DNA of 38,988 nucleotides, taken from a virus. The translations under genes were made by a program, and so were the position numbers. How positions within the stretch are numbered: the stretch's first letter is position 1; each line of letters opens with the position of its first letter. The notes beneath the pieces are model-generated. The model saw only the letters and a program-made list of their open reading frames with translations, had not been told where the DNA came from and searched no databases. This document shows, piece by piece, positions 6,662-13,166 of this stretch. The stretch covers positions 1 to 38,988 of the IMG/VR virus record IMGVR_UViG_3300046557_000243; one strand, 5' to 3'.

Positions 6662-6864
6662 CGTTGTCCTTTCCGGTGTGCGCGCATGGCGTTCGCTACG
6701 GCTTCGTTGGCTGTTGGATCCCTATGCCCGAGCCTGACGGGTGGTTCGTTGGTGGTTTTGACGCCGAGCCAGTGGGCCAGCGTTTCCGTGTGGCAGTCAC
6801 ACTCGCGGGCCTTAGCGCACACCTGGAACGTCGTCCAGCAGCACCCGCGCTTGCAAGGCGTCAT
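6658..6864 (-). CDS. Cysteine-rich small protein, 68 aa
   Basis: ATG at 6864 overlaps the upstream stop by 4 bp, and its stop overlaps the methyltransferase start. Six cysteines sit in the first 25 residues (MTPCKRGCCWTTF, VCAKARECDCH), suggesting a zinc site. A basic C-terminus follows. No family can be named. Confidence 0.7.
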   Translation of the reverse strand: MTPCKRGCCWTTFQVCAKARECDCHTETLAHWLGVKTTNEPPVRLGHRDPTANEAVANAMRAHRKGQR

Positions 6865-7103
6865 CCGTGGCGTACTTTCCGGTATTCGCGCATGGCGTGG
6901 CGGGTGGCTTGGCGGTAGATGCGGAGGTCGTCGGCGGTGGTTTCGACCCACGCCCATGCGTCGTCCATCTGCATCTTGACGGCGCGGGCTTCGTTGCCGC
7001 CCGTGTTGCGGTGACGGTCGGCCCATGCGTGGAAGATCGCGAGGGCTTCCTGGTGGCGGGCGTGGAGAGTGGCCTCAGTGTGGATACCTAGGCGGCTGGT
7101 CAT
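6861..7103 (-). CDS. Hypothetical helical protein, 80 aa
   Basis: ATG at 7103 overlaps the DUF4406 stop (ATGA). The protein is almost entirely helical: HARHQEALAIFHAW, then KMQMDDAWAWVETTADDLRIYRQ and a basic tail. No motif is recognised. It is coupled on both sides within the early operon. Confidence 0.7.
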   Translation of the reverse strand: MTSRLGIHTEATLHARHQEALAIFHAWADRHRNTGGNEARAVKMQMDDAWAWVETTADDLRIYRQATRHAMREYRKVRHG

Positions 7104-7405
7104 GCGTCGTCACCCATCCATCCGGCGAGAGGGCGAACGTCCATGCCAAGCGCCGAAGCGATGGCAAGCTCAAGGCGTGCGCCCCTGCTCTGGTGGGCAC
7201 CGGGAAGGAATGCGATCGCCTCAGCTTGGATTACTTGGGCGATGGCGGCGCGCATGTACCCTTCCCATGAGTCCTGCGCGGGGTTCGTTGCCGGGTTCAG
7301 CGTTTCGTAACCCAAAGCTGTTAGGTCGGCGTCGGCTGCGTGGAATGCGGGGTAGTTGTATTCCGGGAGCCCCGACATGGGTCCGGCAATGTAAATCTTG
7401 GTCAT
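7100..7405 (-). CDS. DUF4406 nucleoside deoxyribosyltransferase-like protein
   Basis: Protein of 101 aa starting MTKIYIAGPMSGLPEYNYPAF, the hallmark opening of DUF4406, then a predicted Rossmann-like layout (LTALGYETLNPA, RAAIAQVIQAEAIAFLPG, GARLELAIASALGM). The family is related to nucleoside 2-deoxyribosyltransferases, which use an E in the GA-x-E-x-x-A helix; here it is GARLELAIA. In phages these proteins are thought to act on nucleotides or modified bases, but the substrate is unknown. It is the first of a run of coupled genes that includes a methyltransferase. Confidence 0.85.
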   Translation of the reverse strand: MTKIYIAGPMSGLPEYNYPAFHAADADLTALGYETLNPATNPAQDSWEGYMRAAIAQVIQAEAIAFLPGAHQSRGARLELAIASALGMDVRPLAGWMGDDA

Positions 7406-7426
7406 GGTGCTTCTTTCGGGTACGAC

Positions 7427-7457
7427 AGCGGCGCCCGGGATGGTGCCGGGCGCCGCT
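7427..7457 (-). terminator. Strong GC hairpin, possible terminator or attenuator
   Basis: AGCGGCGCCCGG (7427-7438) pairs perfectly with CCGGGCGCCGCT (7446-7457) around a 7-nt loop. It lies between the small membrane protein gene (ends 7480) and the DUF4406 gene (starts 7405). There is no T-run, so it may protect or partly attenuate the transcript rather than end it. Confidence 0.5.
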
Positions 7458-7479
7458 GATGGTTCGGGGTGGTGGGTGG

Positions 7480-7644
7480 TTAGCGGCGGTTGCGCGGCCG
7501 GTGGATGCCGGACTGGAAGCCGTCGTCGAGCTTCTTGGCCTGGTGCACGGCAAACGCGAACATGATGAGCGCGCCGATGATGTAAAGGATGACGAGGCCG
7601 CCGAGGCAGGCGGCAATGGTAAGGATGATCGCGATCGGATCCAT
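7480..7644 (-). CDS. Small single-span membrane protein, 54 aa
   Basis: Too short for many gene callers. ATG at 7644, stop TAA at 7482-7480. The sequence is MDPIAIILTIAACLGGL then VILYIIGALIMFAFAV, one or two closely spaced hydrophobic segments over residues 4-32. A basic cytoplasmic-type tail follows (QAKKLDDGF, HRPRNRR). It lies between SSB and DUF4406 genes, flanked by short gaps. The RBS is weak (AGAGAAG). The function of such early membrane peptides is unknown; inhibition of a host process or superinfection exclusion are possibilities. Confidence 0.7.
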   Translation of the reverse strand: MDPIAIILTIAACLGGLVILYIIGALIMFAFAVHQAKKLDDGFQSGIHRPRNRR

Positions 7645-7677
7645 GGTTTGCTTCTCTCTTGGTGCGGTTCGGGTGTG

Positions 7678-8139
7678 CTAGAAAGCGGGGCCGTCGTTGC
7701 CCCAGCCGCCGGGGTTGCCCTGTGGTGCGGCGCCCCAGTCGCCGGAGGACTGTGCCGGCGCGGCTGGAATGTCGTTGGCGTATGCCTGGTGCCAGCGGAG
7801 ATCCTTGCCGATTCCTTCGACGCGTAGCTCGTCAACGGATCGTTTTTGCCCGTCCTGCGTTTCGTACTCGCGGGTTTCGATTTCGCCGTAGACGATGACC
7901 GTGTCGCCTTTTTTCAGGACGTTGGCGATGTTGTCGGCGAGTAGCGCCTTGCCCTGATTCCATGCCTGGCAGCGCCAGAACTTTGTCGGCTTCTTCTCCC
8001 ACTCGTTCGACTGGCGGTTCAGCTTGCGGGCGTTCGTGCGGACGGTGAAGTTCGCCACGGCATTTCCGGACGGTGTGAACCTGAGTTCGGCGTCCTCGTG
8101 CAAGGTGCCGATGATGGTCACATACGTTTCGTTGCTCAT
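7678..8139 (-). CDS. ssb: Single-stranded DNA-binding protein
   Basis: Protein of 153 aa, ATG at 8139 overlapping the previous stop (ATGA). OB-fold signature: YVTIIGTLHEDAELRFTPSG, AVANFTVRTNARK, KFWRCQAWNQGKALLADNIANVLKKGDTVIVYGEIETREYE. The tail is Gly/Pro/Asn-rich and ends NDGPAF, close to the DxIPF interaction tip of bacterial SSB. It coats ssDNA during replication and recombination and probably works with the exonuclease encoded upstream. Confidence 0.95.
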   Translation of the reverse strand: MSNETYVTIIGTLHEDAELRFTPSGNAVANFTVRTNARKLNRQSNEWEKKPTKFWRCQAWNQGKALLADNIANVLKKGDTVIVYGEIETREYETQDGQKRSVDELRVEGIGKDLRWHQAYANDIPAAPAQSSGDWGAAPQGNPGGWGNDGPAF

Positions 8140-8333
8140 TTGCTGTCCTTTGCGATGGGGGTTAGGACGTCGATCCATTGGCGGGCGACGTCGGGGGTGA
8201 TGTGGAGCATGAACGCGGCGTCGGTGCCCATGACGACCTGCTGGCCGATGACGGGGTGTCGCGGCTGGTCGGTGGCGGCGATGTGGCCCGCCGTGATCGA
8301 AACGCCGACCGTGCCGTCCGTAAGTGCGCTCAT
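8136..8333 (-). CDS. Hypothetical early protein, 65 aa
   Basis: ATG at 8333 overlaps the preceding stop; its TGA overlaps the ssb ATG. The sequence MSALTDGTVGVSITAGHIAA, then PDVARQWIDVLTPIAK, suggests a small beta/alpha protein. The start lies at a 22-bp junction that is repeated at the start of the 11315-11437 gene. Confidence 0.7.
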   Translation of the reverse strand: MSALTDGTVGVSITAGHIAATDQPRHPVIGQQVVMGTDAAFMLHITPDVARQWIDVLTPIAKDSK

Positions 8334-8698
8334 GCTGTGGGCTCCGGTTCGTAGATGAGGGTGAATGGGCGGGTGCCGTAGCGCCACAAGTCCGTAGCCG
8401 ACAAATCTGCGCCGGACTGGTTTCTGAAGATCGTGCCCTTGTCCTTTAGGACAACAGTGTCGGACTCGTCCGACGTCTGGACTGCGCTGCCATAGGGCAG
8501 CTTTTCCAGCTCTTCGGCGGTGGTGATGGTGCGGGGCTTCCGGTAGCCAGCGGCCAGGATCGCGTCGGCGAGTGCGAATGCGTACTCGGCATAGGCCGGG
8601 TTGTGGCGCGTGGTCATCTCCCACTCGTGTTCCGGCTCTGGCGCGGCATGGTTGTCAGTGACAAAGAGAAGCTTCGCCAGTTCGTCTCGCTTGCTCAT
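8330..8698 (-). CDS. Hypothetical early protein, paralogue of the 11434-11754 gene
   Basis: Protein of 122 aa, ATG at 8698 coupled to the upstream stop. It shares the MSK.(D/N)EL start, the block AAGYRKPRTITTAEELEKLPYGS and the ending LIYEPEPTA with the 106-aa protein at 11434-11754 (DAGYRRARTITTIEELDALPVGS ... LIHEPEPTA). RTITT-EEL-LP-GS resembles a small beta-barrel module found in phage early proteins. The two copies imply duplication or recombination within the early region. Confidence 0.75.
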   Translation of the reverse strand: MSKRDELAKLLFVTDNHAAPEPEHEWEMTTRHNPAYAEYAFALADAILAAGYRKPRTITTAEELEKLPYGSAVQTSDESDTVVLKDKGTIFRNQSGADLSATDLWRYGTRPFTLIYEPEPTA

Positions 8699-9243
8699 TT
8701 GGTCTGCTCCGTTACGTAGTTGAGGATGTGGGCGGGTGCGTTGTTCGCGGCCAGGTATTCGAGGTAGGCGTCGACGGTGTCCTCGGCGAGGGCTTTGGCG
8801 GTGTCGGCTAGAACCTTGGCGGGGATGGTGAGGTCGGCCTGCTTGAGCGCGGGTGCGGCGGCCAGGGTCTTGACGGTGAAGAGTTTCCGCTTGCCGCGGG
8901 TCACGGTGAGGGCCATGCTCAGCGGCTTGTCCATGTGGGACATGTGGCTGATGGCGATGCCGCCGACCGCGGCGCCGCCGTACTTGATCTCGGGGTCGCG
9001 GTAGAGGGTGAGGCGGTGGCCGGCGTAGGCGTCGGACTCTTCGCCCCAGCCGGCAACCATGAGCCGAAGCATGGATTTTGACGGGCGGTAGGGTCGGCCG
9101 GGCAGCTCGACTAGGTGGACGTTTACGGGCTGTTCATCGCTCCCCTTGTTTACCGTGTGGATGGTGAATGTGCGGGGCCCGGTGAGCAGATCCTCAGCGT
9201 TGAGCTGGTCGGACTTCGGGGCAATGCTTTGGGTTAGGTCCAC
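8695..9243 (-). CDS. Conserved phage protein next to the exonuclease, possible recombination partner
   Basis: Protein of 182 aa, GTG at 9243, three bases after the exonuclease stop. A beta-rich N-terminal half is visible (RTFTIHTVNKG, PVNVHLVELPGRPYRPSKSM, LRLMVAGWG, GHRLTLYRDPEIKYGG). The C-terminal half is helical. Pairing with a RecE-like exonuclease suggests the role usually filled by a RecT/Erf annealing protein, but no annealing-family motif is recognisable. The function is therefore inferred from position only. Confidence 0.75.
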   Translation of the reverse strand: MDLTQSIAPKSDQLNAEDLLTGPRTFTIHTVNKGSDEQPVNVHLVELPGRPYRPSKSMLRLMVAGWGEESDAYAGHRLTLYRDPEIKYGGAAVGGIAISHMSHMDKPLSMALTVTRGKRKLFTVKTLAAAPALKQADLTIPAKVLADTAKALAEDTVDAYLEYLAANNAPAHILNYVTEQTK

Positions 9244-9246
9244 GGG

Positions 9247-10071
9247 TTAGAGCCTCATTTCAAGGTCGGAGATGCCGAGCAGGTCGTCGAGTTGGTACAT
9301 GCCGAACATGGGGAGGCTGACGGGTTCGGCGGCGGGGTATCCTGGCCAGCGGCCCGTTTCGGTGCATTCGCGGTAGATCCGTTTTGCCCGGTCGTTCATT
9401 TGCCGGCCATAGTCGAGTGCGACGTCGTCGAGCTGCACTACTGAGGCGAGGTAGGGCGCCGTCTTCTCCACGAGGACGAAAACGAACGGCAGCGTTTCGC
9501 CGGTCACGATCCGGACGCCGTCCTGGTAGTGCGCGGCGGACTGGTGGTAGCCGAATTTGTAGGCGGTCTTCCCGAACTCGCGGGGGTCGGCGTCGACCGT
9601 CGATTTCAAGTCCACGAGCACGTCGGGCCGCCATGCGTCCGGCCGGCATTTCAGGTGGAGCCCGTCCTCTTCCCAGAAAACGGATTCCTCGGCGCGGTGG
9701 CCGGTGAACAACGGCCCGGCGACGTCGTGGGCCATGACGGCATCGCGCATGGAGAGCACCTGCAGCCATTCCTTTTTGAGTAGCGGCTGCTTACCTGCGG
9801 CGAGCGCCTCGGCCTTGGCTTCCTTCGCGGCCTTCGTGAGCCAGTTGTCAGCGACGACAATCTCAATTCCGGACGTGTCGTTTTCCAAGATGAGCGAGTG
9901 GGCCGCGGTGCCCAGTGTGAAAGCATCCGAGGACTTCGGGTGTGCCTTCTCGTGCTGGTAGTGGGCTGGTGTGCGGGCGGCTAGCGTCTTCAATGACGAC
10001 GAGCCGATCGCTGGATCGCGGTGGTAGTCAGCGTTGGATATGTCGGCGTAGACGCCGCGTGCGTGGTACAT
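9247..10071 (-). CDS. PD-(D/E)XK exonuclease, RecE/DUF3799-like
   Basis: Protein of 274 aa. The ATG at 10071 is chosen because GGGGGA lies just upstream. Motifs: GTAAHSLILE (54-63, with H58), KCRPDAW (141-147, D145), VLVDLKST (151-158, D154 and K156) and YHQSAAHYQDG (175-185, the QxxxY element). This is the full catalytic set of the RecB-like exonuclease fold used by phage recombinases to resect dsDNA ends. A terminator hairpin lies directly in front of the gene. Its partners are probably the downstream 182-aa protein and SSB. Confidence 0.92.
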   Translation of the reverse strand: MYHARGVYADISNADYHRDPAIGSSSLKTLAARTPAHYQHEKAHPKSSDAFTLGTAAHSLILENDTSGIEIVVADNWLTKAAKEAKAEALAAGKQPLLKKEWLQVLSMRDAVMAHDVAGPLFTGHRAEESVFWEEDGLHLKCRPDAWRPDVLVDLKSTVDADPREFGKTAYKFGYHQSAAHYQDGVRIVTGETLPFVFVLVEKTAPYLASVVQLDDVALDYGRQMNDRAKRIYRECTETGRWPGYPAAEPVSLPMFGMYQLDDLLGISDLEMRL

Positions 10072-10089
10072 GTGTCCCCCTGTGGGCAT

Positions 10090-10112
10090 AAAAAAACCGC
10101 CTAGCTGGCGGT
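10090..10112 (-). terminator. Rho-independent terminator before the exonuclease gene
   Basis: Minus-strand hairpin ACCGCC/GGCGGT with a 5-nt loop is followed by TTTTTTT. It overlaps the stop codon of the upstream 66-aa gene and ends about 18 bp before the exonuclease ATG. It would attenuate transcription into the recombination/replication genes unless antitermination or readthrough occurs. Confidence 0.75.
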
Positions 10113-10301
10113 GGTTGATTGTTGGTTCTCAGTCGTTTCCGGTTCCCCGTGTGTGGGGCAGTCGGGGCTGGTTGGTTTGGGCAGTCGTGGGTTGTAGCGC
10201 CAGGGCGGGCAGGTGCACCAGGGGTACGTGTTGGTGCGGCGGTGCCAGAATGATTCGGCCCCGGTGCCGACGATGGGCGGGTTGTGCTTGCTCTCAGCCA
10301 T
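10101..10301 (-). CDS. Hypothetical Cys/Trp-containing protein, 66 aa
   Basis: ATG at 10301 overlaps the upstream stop by 8 bp. The centre has YPWCTCPPWRYNPRLP, followed by PDCPTHGEP, a possible CxC...CxxH metal site. The stop codon lies inside a terminator hairpin. No family can be named. Confidence 0.7.
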   Translation of the reverse strand: MAESKHNPPIVGTGAESFWHRRTNTYPWCTCPPWRYNPRLPKPTSPDCPTHGEPETTENQQSTTAS

Positions 10302-10545
10302 CGGCCATCCAACGCTTTCGGAGCTCGGCGGCCCGTTTGCCGTGCGCCTTGAGTGCCCGCCGTGACAGGATCTCCGACGCTTCCCGCTCAAACGCTTTCA
10401 CGGTGCCGCCGTCGCCGATCATCCACCCGTTAGCCTCGCAGCCTTCGAGGTAGTCGACCTGGCCCGGTGTCATGGCTTCCCGGTCGTAGATGTGGCGGGC
10501 GGCGAGGATCCCAAACCGGATCCGCTGGGCCTGGTAGGCGTTCAC
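10294..10545 (-). CDS. Hypothetical early protein, tandem paralogue A
   Basis: GTG at 10545 is preferred to the ATG at 10557. It overlaps the previous TGA as GTGA, and it makes the N-terminus (MNAYQAQRIRFGI) align without gaps to that of the neighbouring gene (MKARDAARIRYAI). The 83-aa product continues with M-x-PGQVDYLEGCEANGWMIGDGG and a basic helical tail. Function is unknown. The adjacent copy shows tandem duplication with divergence. Confidence 0.72.
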   Translation of the reverse strand: MNAYQAQRIRFGILAARHIYDREAMTPGQVDYLEGCEANGWMIGDGGTVKAFEREASEILSRRALKAHGKRAAELRKRWMADG

Positions 10546-10769
10546 TGCCCGTACCATGCCTTGCGCTCGGTGCTGGCGATTCTCATGAAAGCTTTTCGGG
10601 CTTCCTGTTCATAGGCGGCGTTTTCGATTCGCCCGTCCAGGAGCCATGACTTCGGTTCTCCGTATACCCAACAAAAATCCTCTTGCCACGGCATCATGCG
10701 GAGCGGTTCGTATTCTTCTCGTGCGCTGAGGATTGCGTACCGGATCCTTGCGGCGTCCCGTGCTTTCAT
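10542..10769 (-). CDS. Hypothetical early protein, tandem paralogue B
   Basis: Protein of 75 aa, ATG at 10769 with GGGGAA upstream. Shared pattern with its neighbour: ARIRYAILSAREEYE, RMMPWQEDFCWVYGEPKSWLLDG, then YEQEARKAF. The W-L-(L/I)-D-G motif and the following E-REA/QEA helix are common to both. No known domain is recognised. Confidence 0.72.
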   Translation of the reverse strand: MKARDAARIRYAILSAREEYEPLRMMPWQEDFCWVYGEPKSWLLDGRIENAAYEQEARKAFMRIASTERKAWYGQ

Positions 10770-10891
10770 TCCCGTTCCCCTCTTTCGTAGGTGTCGGCGC
10801 GTTCCTGGTCGGGGCCGATCCGGTCGGCTTCCTGCGCCCGCGCCTGCCGTTCCCTTAGTCCCTCGTAGTCGACTTGCACGCTGCGGCTCAT
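10766..10891 (-). CDS. Small charged protein, 41 aa
   Basis: ATG at 10891 overlaps the preceding stop (ATGA) and its TGA overlaps the next ATG. The product is almost wholly helical and charged (LRERQARAQEADRIGPDQER), probably a short coiled helix. The two exact overlaps are the main support for the gene. Confidence 0.6.
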   Translation of the reverse strand: MSRSVQVDYEGLRERQARAQEADRIGPDQERADTYERGERE

Positions 10892-11052
10892 GCTTCTCCC
10901 TCGGCTGCTTTGAGTGCGGCGCGTGCCTGGCTGACGACTTCGCGGGCTTGTCGTGCGTGTGCCCAGTCCCCGCCGCGTGCGGCGACTGAAACGGCGGCCG
11001 TGTACGCATCATCAGCGGCGGTTACTGCGGCGGCGAGCTGGTCGGGGCTCAT
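10888..11052 (-). CDS. Small Ala-rich helical protein, 54 aa
   Basis: ATG at 11052 overlaps the upstream TGA and the stop overlaps the next ATG. The sequence MSPDQLAAAVTAADDAYTAA, then ARQAREVVSQARAALKAAE, predicts a helical hairpin. No function is assigned. Confidence 0.62.
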   Translation of the reverse strand: MSPDQLAAAVTAADDAYTAAVSVAARGGDWAHARQAREVVSQARAALKAAEGEA

Positions 11053-11318
11053 GGTTTCCTCAGTTCGGCGAGTTTGCGGGTAAGGTCCATCGAGCTCCGG
11101 CGAAGTGCGCCGGTTTCCTTGGATCCGTAGGAGCGGTCGTGTGCGGATGCGCCGGGCGCGGGGCGTGGCCCGTCCCACCCGTTGCGGGCGCGTTCGTCGT
11201 AGTAGGCCTGGCGCTCTCCTACCTCAGCGTCGAGGCGTTCGAGGGCTAGGCGGCCGGCGGTGAGGAACTGGCGGGCCTGCTTCATACTGGCCTCGATGGT
11301 CTGGCGGTCCATGCTCAT
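11049..11318 (-). CDS. Helical early protein, 89 aa
   Basis: ATG at 11318 overlaps the previous stop (ATGA). Helical content is high: IEASMKQARQFLTAGRLALE, then DAEVGERQAYYDERA, then a linker and SSMDLTRKLAELRKP. Coiled-coil interaction is possible; no domain is recognised. Confidence 0.68.
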   Translation of the reverse strand: MSMDRQTIEASMKQARQFLTAGRLALERLDAEVGERQAYYDERARNGWDGPRPAPGASAHDRSYGSKETGALRRSSMDLTRKLAELRKP

Positions 11319-11437
11319 GCGTTTGCCTCTTTCCGGCGGCGTCCGTTGCGGTCGGGTGTCACGGTGCCGAACAAGCTCCGGTACGTCGCCTCAATGAAAC
11401 GGGTCCTAGCGGTCGGCCATGCAATGTGCTTGTTCAT
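11315..11437 (-). CDS. Small basic protein, 40 aa
   Basis: ATG at 11437 overlaps the preceding stop. It begins MNKHIAWPTARTRFIEATYR and ends in a basic RNGRRRKEAN tail. It lies directly after the 106-aa paralogue, just as the 65-aa gene follows the 122-aa copy at 8330-8698, and shares the same DNA junction at its start. Confidence 0.6.
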   Translation of the reverse strand: MNKHIAWPTARTRFIEATYRSLFGTVTPDRNGRRRKEANA

Positions 11438-11754
11438 GCTGTGGGCTCCGGTTCGTGGATGAGGGTGGCTGGGAGTGCTTCGCGTTGCAGCATGTCCGCC
11501 GTGATTTCCGTGGCGCCGTTGGATGCGCGCCATCCGGTGAACTCGTTCTTGTGCAGTGACAGGCCGATCGGGTCGAGGATGACGCTTCCGACCGGCAGAG
11601 CGTCCAGCTCTTCGATGGTCGTGATCGTCCTGGCCCTGCGGTAGCCTGCGTCGAGCACGCGCCGGGCCGCTGCGATCTTCCCGATCTGGCTAACGTTGGC
11701 GGGCTTGTCGCCGATGATGTCGGCGAGTCCGTAAAGCTCGTTTTTCTTGCTCAT
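11434..11754 (-). CDS. Hypothetical early protein, paralogue of the 8330-8698 gene
   Basis: Protein of 106 aa, ATG at 11754 coupled to the upstream stop. It shares DAGYRRARTITTIEELDALP and the terminal LIHEPEPTA with the 122-aa copy; the middles differ. Function is unknown. Related coding blocks are separated by about 2.7 kb of early genes. Confidence 0.72.
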   Translation of the reverse strand: MSKKNELYGLADIIGDKPANVSQIGKIAAARRVLDAGYRRARTITTIEELDALPVGSVILDPIGLSLHKNEFTGWRASNGATEITADMLQREALPATLIHEPEPTA

Positions 11755-11942
11755 GCGTTCCTGCTTTCGGTGGTGGCGAGTAGTCGGCGGAGGTTGTTCG
11801 TGATGCGGCGGGCGTGTTCGGCGATTAGGAGGACGTCAAACTCGGACGGCGTGCCGGCGAGGGCCACGGCGCGGGCCTCAATGACCTTGACGCGAGCCTC
11901 AGCAGACCGGAGCGCGGCAGCAGTAGCAGCAGGGTCGATCAC
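11751..11942 (-). CDS. Small helical protein, 63 aa
   Basis: GTG at 11942 is chosen: it overlaps the upstream TGA as GTGA and follows GGAGGG. The product (VIDPAATAAALRSAEARVKV, then FDVLLIAEHARRITNNLRRL) is helical and Ala/Arg-rich. In-frame ATGs farther upstream lie inside the previous gene. Confidence 0.65.
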   Translation of the reverse strand: MIDPAATAAALRSAEARVKVIEARAVALAGTPSEFDVLLIAEHARRITNNLRRLLATTESRNA

Positions 11943-12124
11943 CGTCCTGCCCTCCAGTCTTCCCATTGGCCCTCGGCGTAGGCGTCGGCCTGGTCCTGTG
12001 CGATCGCGGCGAGGCATTCGACGCACTCGTCACAGTCGCCGTCCTCGCACTGGTCGACCTCGGGATACGCTTCCTTGTTCTCCCACGCGGCCTCAGCGGC
12101 GCGGAACCCGGGCATGTGGCTCAT
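11939..12124 (-). CDS. Small acidic protein with CxxxCxxC, 61 aa
   Basis: ATG at 12124 overlaps the preceding TGA. Markedly acidic: NKEAYPEVDQCEDGDCDECVEC, then DQADAYAEGQWEDW. Four closely spaced cysteines could bind a metal. Small acidic early phage proteins sometimes mimic DNA or inhibit host enzymes, but nothing here proves that. Confidence 0.65.
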   Translation of the reverse strand: MSHMPGFRAAEAAWENKEAYPEVDQCEDGDCDECVECLAAIAQDQADAYAEGQWEDWRAGR

Positions 12125-12411
12125 TTGGTCTTCCTTGCTTTGCGTCGTTGGGCTTGGGCGTAGGTGACATTGGTGTGTGCCTGTCGGCATTTGTCGCACC
12201 GGCAGCCATGGTTTAGGTAGAAGGTAGATTTCCCGTGGCGGGGGTCATCGGGCTTGATCTTCGCGGCCCGTTCCTTGCGGCGGCGGAGGCAATACTCTGT
12301 CCAGACCTTGCGGCAGGCTAGGCACTTGCAACCGTGGTTAGTCGTGCCGCCAGTCGTTCCGTGCCACGGTTCCGGCCCGATGAATTCTTCGGCGAGGACG
12401 TTCTCGCTCAT
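12121..12411 (-). CDS. Duplicated Cys/His-knuckle protein, 96 aa
   Basis: The ATG at 12411 is chosen because GGGGGG lies 7 bp upstream and it shares one base with the upstream stop (TGATG). Two repeats: HGTTGGTTNHGCKCLACRKV and HGKSTFYLNHGCRCDKCRQA, each followed by a basic helix. Each unit has NHGC-x-C-x2-C, a likely zinc knuckle. The pattern recalls the two-repeat protein at 5583-5987. The class is common in actinophages, with an unproven nucleic-acid-binding role. Confidence 0.75.
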   Translation of the reverse strand: MSENVLAEEFIGPEPWHGTTGGTTNHGCKCLACRKVWTEYCLRRRKERAAKIKPDDPRHGKSTFYLNHGCRCDKCRQAHTNVTYAQAQRRKARKTK

Positions 12412-12560
12412 CACCATTCCCCCCGGTTCCATGCGTCGGCAGCCTTAATAGCAAGGGCTTCGTCGTCGAGGGCTTCAAGTGCGTCCATCCGGTCAAGGCG
12501 GCGGGCCCAAAAGATGCCGACGAGGGCGAACGCGGCCATTGCCACTACTACGGCGGTCAT
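12411..12560 (-). CDS. Small membrane-anchored protein, 49 aa
   Basis: ATG at 12560 overlaps the previous stop (ATGA); TGA shares one base with the next ATG. The N-terminal span is hydrophobic (MTAVVVAMAAFALVGIFWA) and is followed by RRLDRMDALEALDDEALAIK. It is probably a single-pass protein with a short acidic cytoplasmic helix. Function is unknown. Confidence 0.68.
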   Translation of the reverse strand: MTAVVVAMAAFALVGIFWARRLDRMDALEALDDEALAIKAADAWNRGEW

Positions 12561-12835
12561 TTGGTGACTCCTTTGTCTGCGGCGTGGCGCCAGGTGCGGA
12601 GGGTGCCGCGGTGGCGGGTCTTGCTGGTCGATGTGGTGTGGCCTACCGCTTCGATGTAGCCGAGGCGGCGGGCGGCGGTGAACGCGGCGCCGACGTGGCT
12701 GCCGTGCGGGGCCGGGCGGAGCTCGCGGCGGAGATCGTCGGCCGAAAATTCGGACTGGGCGTGAGCTAGCCCGATGATGGTGGCGATGGCATCCTCATGC
12801 CAGCAAAGATCCTCTAGCGCCATTGCTTGCGTCAT
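12557..12835 (-). CDS. Winged-helix-like early protein, 92 aa
   Basis: ATG at 12835 coupled to the upstream stop. The layout HEDAIATIIGLAHAQSEFSADDLR, then HGSHVGAAFTAARRLGYIEAVG, then a basic tail, matches small winged-helix proteins found early in actinophage genomes (helix, FTADDLR, VGAAF-AA-R-GYI). A DNA-binding role is likely. It may belong to the replication module. Confidence 0.72.
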   Translation of the reverse strand: MTQAMALEDLCWHEDAIATIIGLAHAQSEFSADDLRRELRPAPHGSHVGAAFTAARRLGYIEAVGHTTSTSKTRHRGTLRTWRHAADKGVTK

Positions 12836-13053
12836 GCTGCGGCCTGCCTTTCGATGTTGCGGAACGCTTCTTTAGGGGTGGGGTCGGAGTGGACGAAAAT
12901 GCGCTCTAGGTCAAGGTCAGTCATGCGGGCTTGACGCTTGCAGAGCCGGAGCGCGAGGCGTTGGACCTTGCTGCGGCCGATGTCGTGGCCGTGCGTGTCG
13001 GCGTATTCGCGGATCCGCTTCTCGTATCCGGTGGTGCTGATGTTTTCGGGCAT
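12832..13053 (-). CDS. Hypothetical early protein, 73 aa
   Basis: ATG at 13053 has GAGAGG about 11 bp upstream. The sequence has basic helices KVQRLALRLCKRQAR and LDLERIFVHSDPTPKEAFRN. It is the first gene after a 113-bp non-coding gap (13054-13166) following the excisionase-like gene; I see no clear promoter there. Confidence 0.68.
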   Translation of the reverse strand: MPENISTTGYEKRIREYADTHGHDIGRSKVQRLALRLCKRQARMTDLDLERIFVHSDPTPKEAFRNIERQAAA

Positions 13054-13166
13054 GGCAAATAGAGCCTCTCTTCGTCCGTGGCGTACCTCGGAGCGGGATA
13101 ATGCGGGGGTGTTTGCCCTGAGTCGGGCGGGTGCCGGCGCTTGGCGCTGCGGCGGGTGGTGCTGGG

